A stretch of 64,000 nt of DNA from Halorhabdus sp. CBA1104 (GTDB lineage: Archaea; Halobacteriota; Halobacteria; Halobacteriales; Haloarculaceae): assembly GCF_009690625.1 (NCBI RefSeq), contig NZ_CP033878.1, forward strand, positions 1,364,001 through 1,428,000, in the 5' to 3' direction. This document shows positions 33,667 to 41,425 of this stretch, in pieces. Positions within the stretch are counted from its first letter, which is position 1. The number at the start of each line of letters is the position of its first letter. The notes under the pieces were generated by a model, which was not told where the DNA came from, made no database searches, and worked only from the letters and a program-made list of their open reading frames with translations. A program made the translations under genes and the position numbers.

Positions 33667-34286
33667 GAGTCGTCCCCCACCGCCCGTTCAGCGACCAGTA
33701 CGCCAACCTGATCGTGGACGCGTTCGACGGCCGACAGGGCGAACCCGGCCGAGGTCAGGGCATCTGCCAACGTTCCGACTGTCGCCGGGTCGTCGACCTC
33801 GGGCGAGTAAAAGGGTTCGGACGGATCGGCCTCGCCGAACAACATGACGTCACCGAGGACGAATCGCCGCGGGCCAAGCGCCGCGATCGTCTCGATTGCC
33901 TCGCCTTTCGCTGCGTCGTCGAGATGGTGCATCGCGAAGTTCGAGACCACGATATCGACGGCGGTGTCGGCCGGCACGTTCGGCTCGCGGAACCGGCCCG
34001 TGCCAAAGGAGATGTTGTCGAGACCGGCATCGGTGGCTTTCTCGCTGGCCTGATCGAGCATCCCCTCGCTGATGTCTCGGCCGATTACCTCGCCGGCCGT
34101 CTCGGAAAGCGCGAGGGCGATCGCTCCCGTGCCAGTTCCCAGATCGAGCACGACGTCGTTCGGTTCGGGTGCGGCGTGGTCGGTCACGAGATCGGCGGCC
34201 GCCCGATACTCCGGGCTCCCCTCGCTGTCGTACGTAGCAGCGGCCTTGTCGAAGCGGGCGGCGTGGTCCTCGATGGAGCGTTTCAT
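33663..34286 (-). CDS. Class I SAM-dependent methyltransferase
   Basis: A 207-residue small Rossmann methyltransferase. Motif I DVVLDLGTGTGAIAL (about 47-60), IGRDISEGMLDQA, and VSNFAMHHL are seen. No target domain is fused. It is located between RNase P genes and overlaps rnp2, so RNA modification is plausible, but the target is inferred only from context. Confidence 0.88.
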   Translation of the reverse strand: MKRSIEDHAARFDKAAATYDSEGSPEYRAAADLVTDHAAPEPNDVVLDLGTGTGAIALALSETAGEVIGRDISEGMLDQASEKATDAGLDNISFGTGRFREPNVPADTAVDIVVSNFAMHHLDDAAKGEAIETIAALGPRRFVLGDVMLFGEADPSEPFYSPEVDDPATVGTLADALTSAGFALSAVERVHDQVGVLVAERAVGDDS

Positions 34287-34416
34287 ACCGTTAGTTGCGG
34301 ATCGAAGGCTTTCAACGCCACGGGACAGCCGCCGTCATCGTGGCTGCAATCTTGTGCCAGGGCCAACGGTTTGAACCACCGGAAGGCTAAATTGCCCGGT
34401 CTACGTGGTCGATGGC

Positions 34417-35310
34417 ATGGATCGGCGCCACCTCTACGGGGCGACGTTCGGCATCGTCGGCGTCCTGCTCGCGGGCGTCCAGTTGCTACACGCAACCGAA
34501 CAAACTGCGGTACCGATCGCGATCGTCGTCGACGGTGCCCCGTTCGCGCTGCTTGGACTGTCACTGTCCTTTGCGGGCTACTGGCTGGCTAGTAGCGAAC
34601 AATTCGAGGAATATCTGCCGCGGATCGCCGCCTGGGCCGTCGGCGGAACCCTCCTGTTGGCGTCGGTGGCTGCGCTGACGTTGTTCAGCCAGCGCGTCGC
34701 GACGGGAACCCTCCAGCGAGCCACATACATTACCGCAGATAGCATCACAGTCGGTGCCGTCGCGGGCACCGTCGTCGGGCTCTACGACGCACAGAGCCAG
34801 CAACACCGGCAGAAACTGGAGGCAGAACGTGACCGAACCGAAGCGTTCGCCCGCAAAGCGGCCGACCTCAACAACTACGGGCGCGCACTCGCCCAGGCGA
34901 CGACCGTCGAAGAAGTCAGCGCCTACTGTATCGAGGGACTCTCCTCGCTGCTAAGCCTCTCAGAGACCGCCTTCGTCGAAGTCGGCCCCGAAGACACGCC
35001 GATCACCTCCAGTACGGTCTCGAACGGCTTCGAATCCCAGCTCCGGTCGATCGCCCGTCACGCGGCCGAAGACGAGGCCGTCGTGGCCGTTCACGAAGGC
35101 GAGAGCGTGCCCGCAGATGTCGCCTCGGTACTGACAGTCCGACTGGAAAACACGGCCGCGACGACGGGGGTGCTCGTCGCGATCAGGGACACGGCCGAGC
35201 CGATATCGACGGAAGACGAGCAACTGCTTGAACTACTGGCGTCCCACGCAAGCATGGTGCTCACCCGTCTTTACAGTGGCCCTGGCCAGGGCCGTCCCGA
35301 CAATCGCTGA
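34417..35310 (+). CDS. Membrane sensor with GAF-like domain
   Basis: A 297-residue protein with four N-terminal helices (about 7-25, 33-58, 70-91, 106-123), a short coiled coil (about 125-155) and a GAF-like cytosolic domain (about 160-290; YCIEGLSSLLSLSETAFVEV, VRLENTAATTGVLVAIRDTAEP, EQLLELLASHASMVLTRLY). No kinase, HTH or other output is visible. It lies on the opposite strand inside the RNA/proteasome cluster, between the methyltransferase and rnp3, with 14 bp to the rnp3 stop. The ATG at 34417 is preferred over an in-frame GTG at 34405. Confidence 0.78.
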   Translation: MDRRHLYGATFGIVGVLLAGVQLLHATEQTAVPIAIVVDGAPFALLGLSLSFAGYWLASSEQFEEYLPRIAAWAVGGTLLLASVAALTLFSQRVATGTLQRATYITADSITVGAVAGTVVGLYDAQSQQHRQKLEAERDRTEAFARKAADLNNYGRALAQATTVEEVSAYCIEGLSSLLSLSETAFVEVGPEDTPITSSTVSNGFESQLRSIARHAAEDEAVVAVHEGESVPADVASVLTVRLENTAATTGVLVAIRDTAEPISTEDEQLLELLASHASMVLTRLYSGPGQGRPDNR

Positions 35311-35323
35311 TCGACGCTGCCGA

Positions 35324-36025
35324 TCAGCGATCGTCTGTGTCCGCCAGACGGATACCCGGTTCGACGAAATTGTCGCTCGCGCGCTCGCGGTTACGCGTCG
35401 CGAGTGCACCCCAAGCCGCCAGGCCTGCCTCGATCCAGGCAGCCGAACAATCGAGTGCCTCGCCGACCGCCGCCAGGTCTCGTGGCGCGCGCAACTGGAG
35501 ATGAGTCCGGGGGTCGGCACTGACGACGTAGGGGGCATCGTACTCCTCGATGAGGTCTTGCAATTTCTGCAGATCACGGAGGGCAGCAACGCGTTGACCG
35601 CCCTCGGCCCGTAGTACGTGCCTGAGAGAGTACTCCAGATGGACACCGTTTTCGGCGGCCGTTTTGACGACGACGTGATCGACGTCGCCGTCCCCTGCCA
35701 TCGGATGAGCGAGGACGTCGACCGCCGGCTGTTCGACGGCGAAGCGATTCATGTCGAGGTCACCACCGTGGACTGCTACGATCGTCCGTGACTCGCGATG
35801 GTTGCCGATGAATCCGCTTGCACGGGAGCGATCCTCGGCGTGGATCTCCACGCCCGAGACGACATCGATACCATAGGTGTCTGCGATCGACGCCCGATCG
35901 TACGCGGGCAATGCGTCGCCGTGATTGCGAACGACGATCCCGTCGAACCCGTATTCGGCAGCGGTCGAGACAAACCGGGCAACGGTGGCTTCGCCGTCCG
36001 GCCTGGCGTGGACCGCCTCGTACAT
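35324..36025 (-). CDS. rnp3: Ribonuclease P protein component 3 (Rpp30)
   Basis: A 233-residue Rpp30-type RNase P subunit with a TIM-barrel/PHP-like fold. Motifs include MYEAVHARPDG, YGFDGIVVRNHGDA, IDVVSGVEIHAEDRSRASGFIGNHRE, TIVAVHGGDLDMNRFAVEQPAVDVLAHPMAGDG, and NGVHLEYSLRHVLRAEGGQR. The ATG at 36025 is chosen; a GTG start at 36028 is also in frame. The start overlaps the stop of the upstream exosome-linked gene (TGATG), giving coupled translation. Confidence 0.93.
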   Translation of the reverse strand: MYEAVHARPDGEATVARFVSTAAEYGFDGIVVRNHGDALPAYDRASIADTYGIDVVSGVEIHAEDRSRASGFIGNHRESRTIVAVHGGDLDMNRFAVEQPAVDVLAHPMAGDGDVDHVVVKTAAENGVHLEYSLRHVLRAEGGQRVAALRDLQKLQDLIEEYDAPYVVSADPRTHLQLRAPRDLAAVGEALDCSAAWIEAGLAAWGALATRNRERASDNFVEPGIRLADTDDR

Positions 36026-36456
36026 CACGACCCCTCGAAGGCCTCACGGACGTTCGCGACGGCCCGGTCTTTCTCGGCCGGATAGGCCTCGACTTTACCC
36101 CGGAGCGTGATACCATCCCCACGCTTGACGGTCCCGTTGTAAGCCGCCTGCTTGTCCAGCGTCAGGAAAAACGAACAGTTCTCGTCGATCCGATCCTCGA
36201 GTTGGTCGAGAAACTGCCCCCGTTCAGTCTCGGACAACGAGTCGACCTGTGAGAGGACGTGTCTGATCTCGTCGGCCCGTTCCAGCCGCGTCGAGAGAAT
36301 GAGGATGCGATCGCCGTGGTGGCCCTCGGTCTCGGCGCGCTCGATGGGCGCGTCCTCGGGCAGGAACGTCCCCAACGCGTCCTCGATGCGCGCGTCGTCT
36401 TCGGTCGCATAGCAGAACGTCCGCAGATCGACGTAGTGGAACGGGACCGTCGACAT
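36025..36456 (-). CDS. Exosome-linked RNA-binding protein (COG1325-like)
   Basis: A 143-residue protein, MSTVPFHYVDLRTFCYATEDDARIEDALGTFLPED at the start and KRGDGITLRGKVEAYPAEKDRAVANVREAF at the end. The FHYVDLRTFCYATED and HHGDRILILSTRLERADEIRHVL segments recall archaeal RNA-binding proteins encoded next to exosome and RNase P genes. It overlaps rnp3. The exact molecule bound is not known; the family name and context are the basis. Confidence 0.82.
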   Translation of the reverse strand: MSTVPFHYVDLRTFCYATEDDARIEDALGTFLPEDAPIERAETEGHHGDRILILSTRLERADEIRHVLSQVDSLSETERGQFLDQLEDRIDENCSFFLTLDKQAAYNGTVKRGDGITLRGKVEAYPAEKDRAVANVREAFEGS

Positions 36457-36463
36457 CGAGCGA

Positions 36464-36700
36464 TCAGGCGTCCGACTCGTCGGTTGGTTCCGCGTCCTCG
36501 TCCTCGGGTTCGTCTTCGGCCTCGGGGGCTGCTTCGAGGGCGTCTTCCGGGACACCCTGCTCGCGGCCCTCCGCGAACTCGACCGTGTAGGTCGCGTCGC
36601 CGAACATCGTCTCCATGATCTGGGTGACGGTCCCGGTTTCGCCGTCGAACTCACTGTGTTCGTCGTGCAAGGTGACGTGATCGTCTTCTTCGAATGCCAT
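36464..36700 (-). CDS. Small acidic beta-barrel protein
   Basis: A 78-residue protein with MAFEEDDHVTLHDEHSEFDGETGTVTQIMETMFGDATYTVEFAEG, a short KOW/SH3-like beta-barrel core, and a very acidic C-terminal tail. Similar small beta proteins in haloarchaea have no known role; RNA or protein contact is conceivable. The start at 36700 follows a noncoding stretch; it is the first gene of the minus-strand RNA cluster and lies 7 bp before the exosome-linked gene. Confidence 0.75.
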   Translation of the reverse strand: MAFEEDDHVTLHDEHSEFDGETGTVTQIMETMFGDATYTVEFAEGREQGVPEDALEAAPEAEDEPEDEDAEPTDESDA

Positions 36701-36801
36701 ACCCATCGGTATTGGAGTGGCGACTAAAAAGGGACTGATTCGGCTCACACGCCGGTTCGCGGTGTCGAACACTTAAGCCAGTGACCGTCCAAGTTCGAGC
36801 T

Positions 36802-36879
36802 ATGACTGTTCGGACGTTCGGTAGCAAGCGATCGGATCGCGGGCTGAGGACAGACGAGCGCGGACGTTCGGGCGGATGA
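36802..36879 (+). CDS. Possible 25-codon upstream ORF before the Nudix gene
   Basis: ATG at 36802 reads 25 codons (MTVRTFGSKRSDRGLRTDER and a short end) to a TGA that overlaps the Nudix ATG (GGATGA). It starts about 22 bases after the TAAG of an AT-poor upstream region, so no clear promoter is seen. Either a translational-coupling leader or a chance frame; no homology. Confidence 0.25.
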   Translation: MTVRTFGSKRSDRGLRTDERGRSGG

Positions 36880-37439
36880 CGGTCGTCGACAACCTGTGGT
36901 ACCGTGCCGAGGAAGCCGCCCAGCAGGCCGAACAGACGTATCATGGGCTCCGTGAGGGAGCTACCGACGTCATGGAGTTTACCCGGACGCGACACGTCTC
37001 TCGGCCCCGCTTTGAGACGATCACGGCCCGGATCCAGGACAATGGCCTCCCGTACGGGGCCCACACCGTCGCGACCAACGACGACGCGCTATTGCTCGTC
37101 CGACACGAGGCCGTTGGCAAGTGGGTCCTGCCAGGCGGTGAGATCAGTGGCGACGAATCGTTTCGGGCGGCCGCCAGGCGCGAGCTGCGCGAAGAAGCAG
37201 GTATCGACGGCTCCTATTGCGGGCTCGAGCTACTGGGTCGTGTCGAATTCTACTGTGACGAGTACGAAACGTGGGGGGTCCTCCCGATCTACGAAGCCCG
37301 AGCCGAAACGACGACGCTAACGGTCGAAGACCCCGACGCCGAGATCACTGACGCCGAGTGGTTCGAGACGCTACCGAGGGACGCGCGTGATAGAGATGTC
37401 CTCACGCGCTGGCTCGAAACACGGAAGAGAGACGGGTAA
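36876..37439 (+). CDS. Nudix hydrolase
   Basis: A 187-residue protein. The Nudix box GEISGDESFRAAARRELREEAGI lies at about 88-110 and carries the metal-binding REx2EE. It hydrolyses a nucleoside diphosphate linked to another group; substrate unknown. The N-terminal 50 residues (LWYRAEEAAQQAEQTYHGLREG) form a helical extension found in haloarchaeal members. A standalone gene. Confidence 0.93.
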   Translation: MTVVDNLWYRAEEAAQQAEQTYHGLREGATDVMEFTRTRHVSRPRFETITARIQDNGLPYGAHTVATNDDALLLVRHEAVGKWVLPGGEISGDESFRAAARRELREEAGIDGSYCGLELLGRVEFYCDEYETWGVLPIYEARAETTTLTVEDPDAEITDAEWFETLPRDARDRDVLTRWLETRKRDG

Positions 37440-37561
37440 GACGAATCCAACAGTATCACGCCCAGCGATAGTTGCCACTACCAGTCGTAACGATCCGGAG
37501 GAGGATGATCCGACACGGAACGTCACTCCCACACCGATGGCGGATCACCCCCGACGATACC

Positions 37562-37642
37562 TCAGTCTCCCTTCGATTTCTTCACCATAGCGACTACGAA
37601 GGCGACAACGACCAGGGCGACCAGTAGTTTCTTTTTCGACAT
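37562..37642 (-). CDS. Tiny single-helix membrane protein
   Basis: A 26-residue frame with the sequence start MSKKKLLVALVVVAFVVAM and a KKSKGD end: one hydrophobic helix framed by lysines on both sides, an ideal single-span protein. It is too short for usual gene finders. Its stop lies about 122 bp beyond the Nudix stop, on the opposite strand. No homology recognised, so it remains a candidate. Confidence 0.5.
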   Translation of the reverse strand: MSKKKLLVALVVVAFVVAMVKKSKGD

Positions 37643-37766
37643 CACCTAAACTGTCCACCCAGTGGCCTAAAACGTTTCTGGAAGGCCAGCCAATCCTGCC
37701 ATCTCCAGTGAAACGCCCCGACACTGGATCGACAGACGACCCAATCGACGACGGACAGGCCGCCCG

Positions 37767-38225
37767 TCAGTCGATCAGGTCGGCGATATCGTCACGAACG
37801 ATCGTCTCACAGTACGCACAGCGCACGCCCTCATCGAGGACATCGAAGCGTGAGTCGACCGGCTCGTTCCCGGTCGTGATGCAATTGTGGTTCGGGCACG
37901 AGAGGACCCCAACGACTTCTGCGGGCCGAGAGACGCGATGTTTCTCGATAACCTCGAAGTCCCGGATAATGTTGATCGTCGCCGCGGGTGCAATCAGCGA
38001 GAGGACGTCGAGTTCGGCCTGGCTTAGCTCCCGGTCCTCGACTTTGACGATATCTTTGGCTCCGAGGCGGTCGCTCGGGGCGTTCATGACGATACTTACG
38101 GTGTCGCCGTCCCCGCCCTCGATACCGAGAATCGAGAGGACGTGCATCGCTTCCCCACCAGTGATATGATCGATGACCGTCCCACGCGGGATCTTGCTGA
38201 CGCGGAGTTGCTCGTCGGTACTCAT
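37767..38225 (-). CDS. pyrI: Aspartate carbamoyltransferase regulatory subunit
   Basis: A 152-residue allosteric subunit of ATCase in pyrimidine synthesis. The N-terminal nucleotide-binding domain starts [24 protein letters not shown]; the C-terminal zinc domain has C110, C115 (SCPNHNC) and C136, C139 (RCAYC). Binding of CTP/ATP there sets catalytic activity. It overlaps pyrB by four bases (ATGA at 38222-38225), so pyrB-pyrI are one operon with coupled translation. Confidence 0.97.
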   Translation of the reverse strand: MSTDEQLRVSKIPRGTVIDHITGGEAMHVLSILGIEGGDGDTVSIVMNAPSDRLGAKDIVKVEDRELSQAELDVLSLIAPAATINIIRDFEVIEKHRVSRPAEVVGVLSCPNHNCITTGNEPVDSRFDVLDEGVRCAYCETIVRDDIADLID

Positions 38226-39138
38226 GCCGACTCACCCTCCAACAGCAGATCGAGGAGTGCCATCCGAACGGGCACCCCGTTGTGGGCCTGCTCGAAGAAC
38301 TGTGCGTGGTCTGTACGATCGACGTCGTGGTCAATTTCGTCGACTCGCGGGAGCGGATGCAGGACGGTCAGCTCGTCGCCAGCCCCCGCTACGGTCTCAG
38401 CGTCGATCTGGTACTCGCCGGCGACAGCCCGATACTCACTCTCGTCCGGGAAGCGCTCTTTCTGAATGCGGGTCACGTACAGGACGTCCAGACTGTCGAG
38501 AATGGGTTCGAGTTGGGTGTGTTCTCTGATCGTCGCCCCCTCCTCGTGGAGGTCGTAGCGAACCGACCGCGGGAGTTTGAGACTCTCCGGGCTGATGAAG
38601 TGTTGGGTCGCATCGAAGTTCGTCAGCGCGTGGGCCAGCGAATGGACGGTGCGACCGTACTTCAGGTCGCCCATAATGCCGATCGTGAGGTCATCCAGAC
38701 CGGCGTTTTCTCGGATCGTATAGAGATCAAGCAGCGTCTGGGTCGGATGCTGGCCGGCTCCATCGCCCGCGTTGATGAGCGGGACGTCGACGAACTCGCT
38801 GGCCATCTTGGCTGAACCCTCGCTGGGATGGCGCATAACGAGGGCGTCGGCGTACCCTTCGACGACACGGACCGTATCTGCGAGGCTCTCTCCCTTCTCG
38901 ACGCTGGAGTACTCCACTGGCCCCATGTCCACGATGTCTCCGCCCAGGCGCTTGATCGCCGCCGTGAAACTCATTTTCGTGCGCGTGCTCGGCTCGAAAA
39001 GAGCAGGCCAAGCAGCGCGCCGGGGTGGCGCTGGGTGAACGCCGCCGGATCGTCGTCCATCTCGGCCGCCCGATCCAACACCTCCTCGATATCGGCCCGC
39101 GAGAGTTGTTTGGCGCTGATGATGTGGTCGTGACGCAT
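38222..39138 (-). pseudogene. pyrB: Aspartate carbamoyltransferase catalytic subunit, frameshifted
   Basis: Catalytic subunit of ATCase, making carbamoyl-aspartate. The true start is at 39138 ([31 protein letters not shown]), which reads to LLGLLF and then breaks at a minus-strand TTTT run (38997-39000). The next frame resumes at [21 protein letters not shown], the carbamoyl-phosphate-binding STRT motif, and runs to [11 protein letters not shown]. One T inserted at that run gives a normal 305-residue protein. The rest ([28 protein letters not shown]) is intact. A base-calling error is the simplest reading; real loss would make the cell need uracil. Confidence 0.9.
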
Positions 39139-39238
39139 CGATCACATCCCCGCTCGCCTGGTTCTTGAATCCCCCGACACGCCCCGAAGTGCGCGAGAAA
39201 ACGGCCCAAGCAGTCACCACGACCCCTCAATCCGGAAT

Positions 39239-39246
39239 CTTTAATC
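39239..39246 (+). promoter_or_regulatory. TATA-like box before the KaiC-like gene
   Basis: CTTTAATC (39239-39246) lies 30-37 bases before the ATG at 39276, near the expected spacing for a leaderless or very short-leader transcript. The intergenic region is shared with the divergent pyrB. Confidence 0.4.
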
Positions 39247-39275
39247 GCGTGGCTATCTATTGTTATAGATGACAC

Positions 39276-39905
39276 ATGGCCGATCGGCTCCGGACCGGGA
39301 TCGACGTCCTCGACCGGAAACTCGATGGTGGGCTCCCGGCCGGTTCTATCGTCGTGCTGAACGCGACGCCAGCCAGCCAGGCAGAGTTGTTTCTCTACGA
39401 GCTGACGGCGACACGCGGCACGCTGTATCTCTCACTGGATCGGTCCGAACAGGCGATCAAGGACAGTCTCGAACAGTCCCCGACGGCTACCGGCCAGCCG
39501 ACGGTCAGACACGTCTCCGGTGAGGCCCCACTCGACAACGCCGGCAAACTCGTCAGTGCGCTCCCGGAGACGTCCAACCTCATCATCGACCCCTTAGACG
39601 TCCTCGAAGCACAGGAGCCACCCTCCCGGTTCCGGAGTTTCATGAACGACCTCCAGAATCACATCTTCAACACGGGGAGTCTCGCCGTCCTGCACTGCCT
39701 GGACGGCCGAGGTGTCCCACCGCTGCGGGACACGACCGAACACTTCGCCGACGTCGTCTTCGACCTCCACACCACGATCGCCAACGACGAGGTCGAGAAC
39801 CGGCTGGCGATCCCCAAGTTCCGCGGCGGCCGTGCCCCGACCAGCGTCATCAAACTCGATCTGGTCGAAGAGGTCAGCATCGACACCAGCCGCGATATCG
39901 CCTGA
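39276..39905 (+). CDS. KaiC/RecA-like protein with degenerate P-loop
   Basis: A 209-residue RecA-superfamily protein. It begins like KaiC domains (RTGIDVLDRKLDGGLPAGSIVVLNA, DG/GG loop before the first strand), but where the Walker A glycine-lysine should be it reads NATPASQAEL (29-38), so nucleotide binding is probably lost. The later strand LIIDPLDVLEAQ takes the Walker B position. Haloarchaea have many such RecA-like partner proteins, often near signalling or chemotaxis genes. Function unknown. A leaderless start is suggested by a TATA-like box 30 bases upstream. Confidence 0.8.
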   Translation: MADRLRTGIDVLDRKLDGGLPAGSIVVLNATPASQAELFLYELTATRGTLYLSLDRSEQAIKDSLEQSPTATGQPTVRHVSGEAPLDNAGKLVSALPETSNLIIDPLDVLEAQEPPSRFRSFMNDLQNHIFNTGSLAVLHCLDGRGVPPLRDTTEHFADVVFDLHTTIANDEVENRLAIPKFRGGRAPTSVIKLDLVEEVSIDTSRDIA

Positions 39906-39970
39906 CCACCTTTTTACTGCGGTGGGTTCGCAGAGTGAACCCCCCTCGCAAAAAGCTGGACCAAAAACTC

Positions 39971-40000
39971 CTCCGAACGCGCCGGCCGGCGCGTTCGGAG
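39971..40000. repeat. Perfect 30-bp palindrome
   Basis: CTCCGAACGCGCCGG (39971-39985) is followed directly by its exact reverse complement (39986-40000), with no spacer. It lies 66 bp beyond the KaiC-like stop codon. A second hairpin follows, CCGCGTC (40005-40011) and GACGCGG (40023-40029), with an 11-base loop. As RNA this could be a strong terminator or processing signal; as DNA, a protein-binding site. Confidence 0.75.
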
Positions 40001-40141
40001 AGAACCGCGTCTCACTTCGTTCGACGCGGACACTTCGAGAGATCTACAGCCCCCATTGATGAAGCGAAGCCACCATGGAACGGAGGGGTTCACAGACCGC
40101 TTCGCTCGGTGGTCAAACAGCGTATCGGGTGCAGTAGCCGA

Positions 40142-40336
40142 TCAGTTGCGCCATTCGTTGATGAGTGTCGGGACGATAACGCCAACGCCGAGCAGCACGG
40201 CGAAGTGAACCCATTGGCGGTCGGTGACGGCTGTTGTCCCATACACCGATACGAGAGCGACGACGACGAAAAATGCGGTAATCTTGGTTTCTGTGCGAAC
40301 CAAACCATTCGACTGTGAGGAGGGCTGTTCTGACAC
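40142..40336 (-). CDS. Small two-helix membrane protein
   Basis: A 64-residue protein with two clear membrane spans (about 18-36 and 43-60): TETKITAFFVVVALVSVYGTT and VHFAVLLGVGVIVPTLINEWRN, after a polar 17-residue N-terminus. The short linker and final EWRN are typical of tiny haloarchaeal membrane proteins of unknown function. It is convergent with the KaiC-like gene. Confidence 0.75.
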   Translation of the reverse strand: MSEQPSSQSNGLVRTETKITAFFVVVALVSVYGTTAVTDRQWVHFAVLLGVGVIVPTLINEWRN

Positions 40337-40461
40337 TCTCGATCGTTCGGCTGCATCTCACTAATACTCTTTCCACAATCCCGGTGCCGACTGCGGCCAC
40401 TAACCGACCATAGCAGGAGCCAGACCTGTCTGGACAAGTGGCCAGCACACGAACAGATCTG

Positions 40462-40860
40462 TCACTGCTCCCAGCGGAGTCGGAGCCCGAATTCACCGTT
40501 TGTTTCAGCGACTTCGATATAGCTCTCGCGGTCGCCAACCGCACGCGGCAGTCGGACTGAAGCGGAATCCATCCACTCGGCAGTCGAAATGGTGAACGTA
40601 TAGTTTCCGGGTCGGTCGATTGTGGTCACGTCCCACTCGGTTCCGGGTTGAACGGATCGCGTCGCGTTCAACACGGCCACGCCACCGCGTTCAACTCGAT
40701 AGGACACGTTCCACGTCCCATTCGTCGGATTGTACACCGTGACCTCGGCGTTGGCGTCGCCATCGAAGCGCTGTTCCGGCGAGTCCGTCACTGTGCCGGA
40801 CGCACCGCTACATCCGGCGAGGACGAGACAACAACAGACGAGGAGGGCCTTGAATTGCAC
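40462..40860 (-). CDS. Lipoprotein of unknown function
   Basis: A 132-residue secreted lipoprotein. A short Sec-type signal (MQFKALLVCCCLVLAGC) ends in a lipobox LAGC with C17 as the lipidated residue; no twin arginines are present. The body is a beta-sandwich-like domain with ANAEVTVYNPTNGTWNVSYRVERGG and YTFTISTAEW, and N-x-S/T sites for glycosylation. An AT-rich AAATATGTACTTA upstream could be its promoter. Function unknown. Confidence 0.8.
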   Translation of the reverse strand: MQFKALLVCCCLVLAGCSGASGTVTDSPEQRFDGDANAEVTVYNPTNGTWNVSYRVERGGVAVLNATRSVQPGTEWDVTTIDRPGNYTFTISTAEWMDSASVRLPRAVGDRESYIEVAETNGEFGLRLRWEQ

Positions 40861-41100
40861 AGCTAGCGGTGTTACCCCGTAAGTACATATTTCTTGTCAC
40901 AAAGGAAGCAACAGCGCGGTCGCGGGTATCGATAGCAGCTATCGTCGAAGACGTGCTCGCGAAAGCGTCAAAGCGAGTTGCCCGGAACTCACAGCGAACT
41001 GGGACGCTTTGGGAAGATCGCATTGCGACCTCGCCTCGCTCGCGGGACAGTAAAGCCACCGCCAAGGTACCGTTTTGTCGACGGCGGCCGTACCACCAGT

Positions 41101-41406
41101 ATGGACCAGCAGGCGTCCGTCGACGCGGAGTCGATCCGTCAGCGGGCGTGGATCGAGTACAGAGAGCCCGAAACCGCGCGGGTCGACCAACCCGTCTGGG
41201 TGGCAGAAGACCGAGAGAGCGGTTGTCTGGCCATCGGCGACGTCCGTATCGAAGCCGTGGGGAATCTGGTCGCCGCCGTCGACGAGTACGAGCGATCGGA
41301 CACCGACACGCCGCTACTGAAGGCTCGTGGACAATCGATACCGCGCCGGTTGGGGCGGGAAAATGAAACCGCGCCGTTAATCGATCGGCTGTTACCCTGG
41401 CGATAA
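41101..41406 (+). CDS. Conserved haloarchaeal protein of unknown function
   Basis: A 101-residue acidic soluble protein: MDQQASVDAESIRQRAWIEYREPETARVDQPVWVAEDRESGCLAIGDVRIEAVGNLVAAVDEYE and a basic RLGRENETAPLIDRLLPWR end. It resembles small antitoxin-like or HicB-like modules (SGCLAIGDVRIEAVGNLVAAVDEY has the feel of a degenerate HicB domain), but no HicA toxin lies beside it, so that reading is weak. The start at 41101 follows an AT-poor stretch. Confidence 0.65.
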   Translation: MDQQASVDAESIRQRAWIEYREPETARVDQPVWVAEDRESGCLAIGDVRIEAVGNLVAAVDEYERSDTDTPLLKARGQSIPRRLGRENETAPLIDRLLPWR

Positions 41407-41425
41407 CTCGTCTAGGGCCGGGGCT

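Noticed and set aside
41101-41406. HicB-like antitoxin
   Set aside because: The similarity is slight and no toxin gene adjoins it, so a toxin-antitoxin call is not supported.
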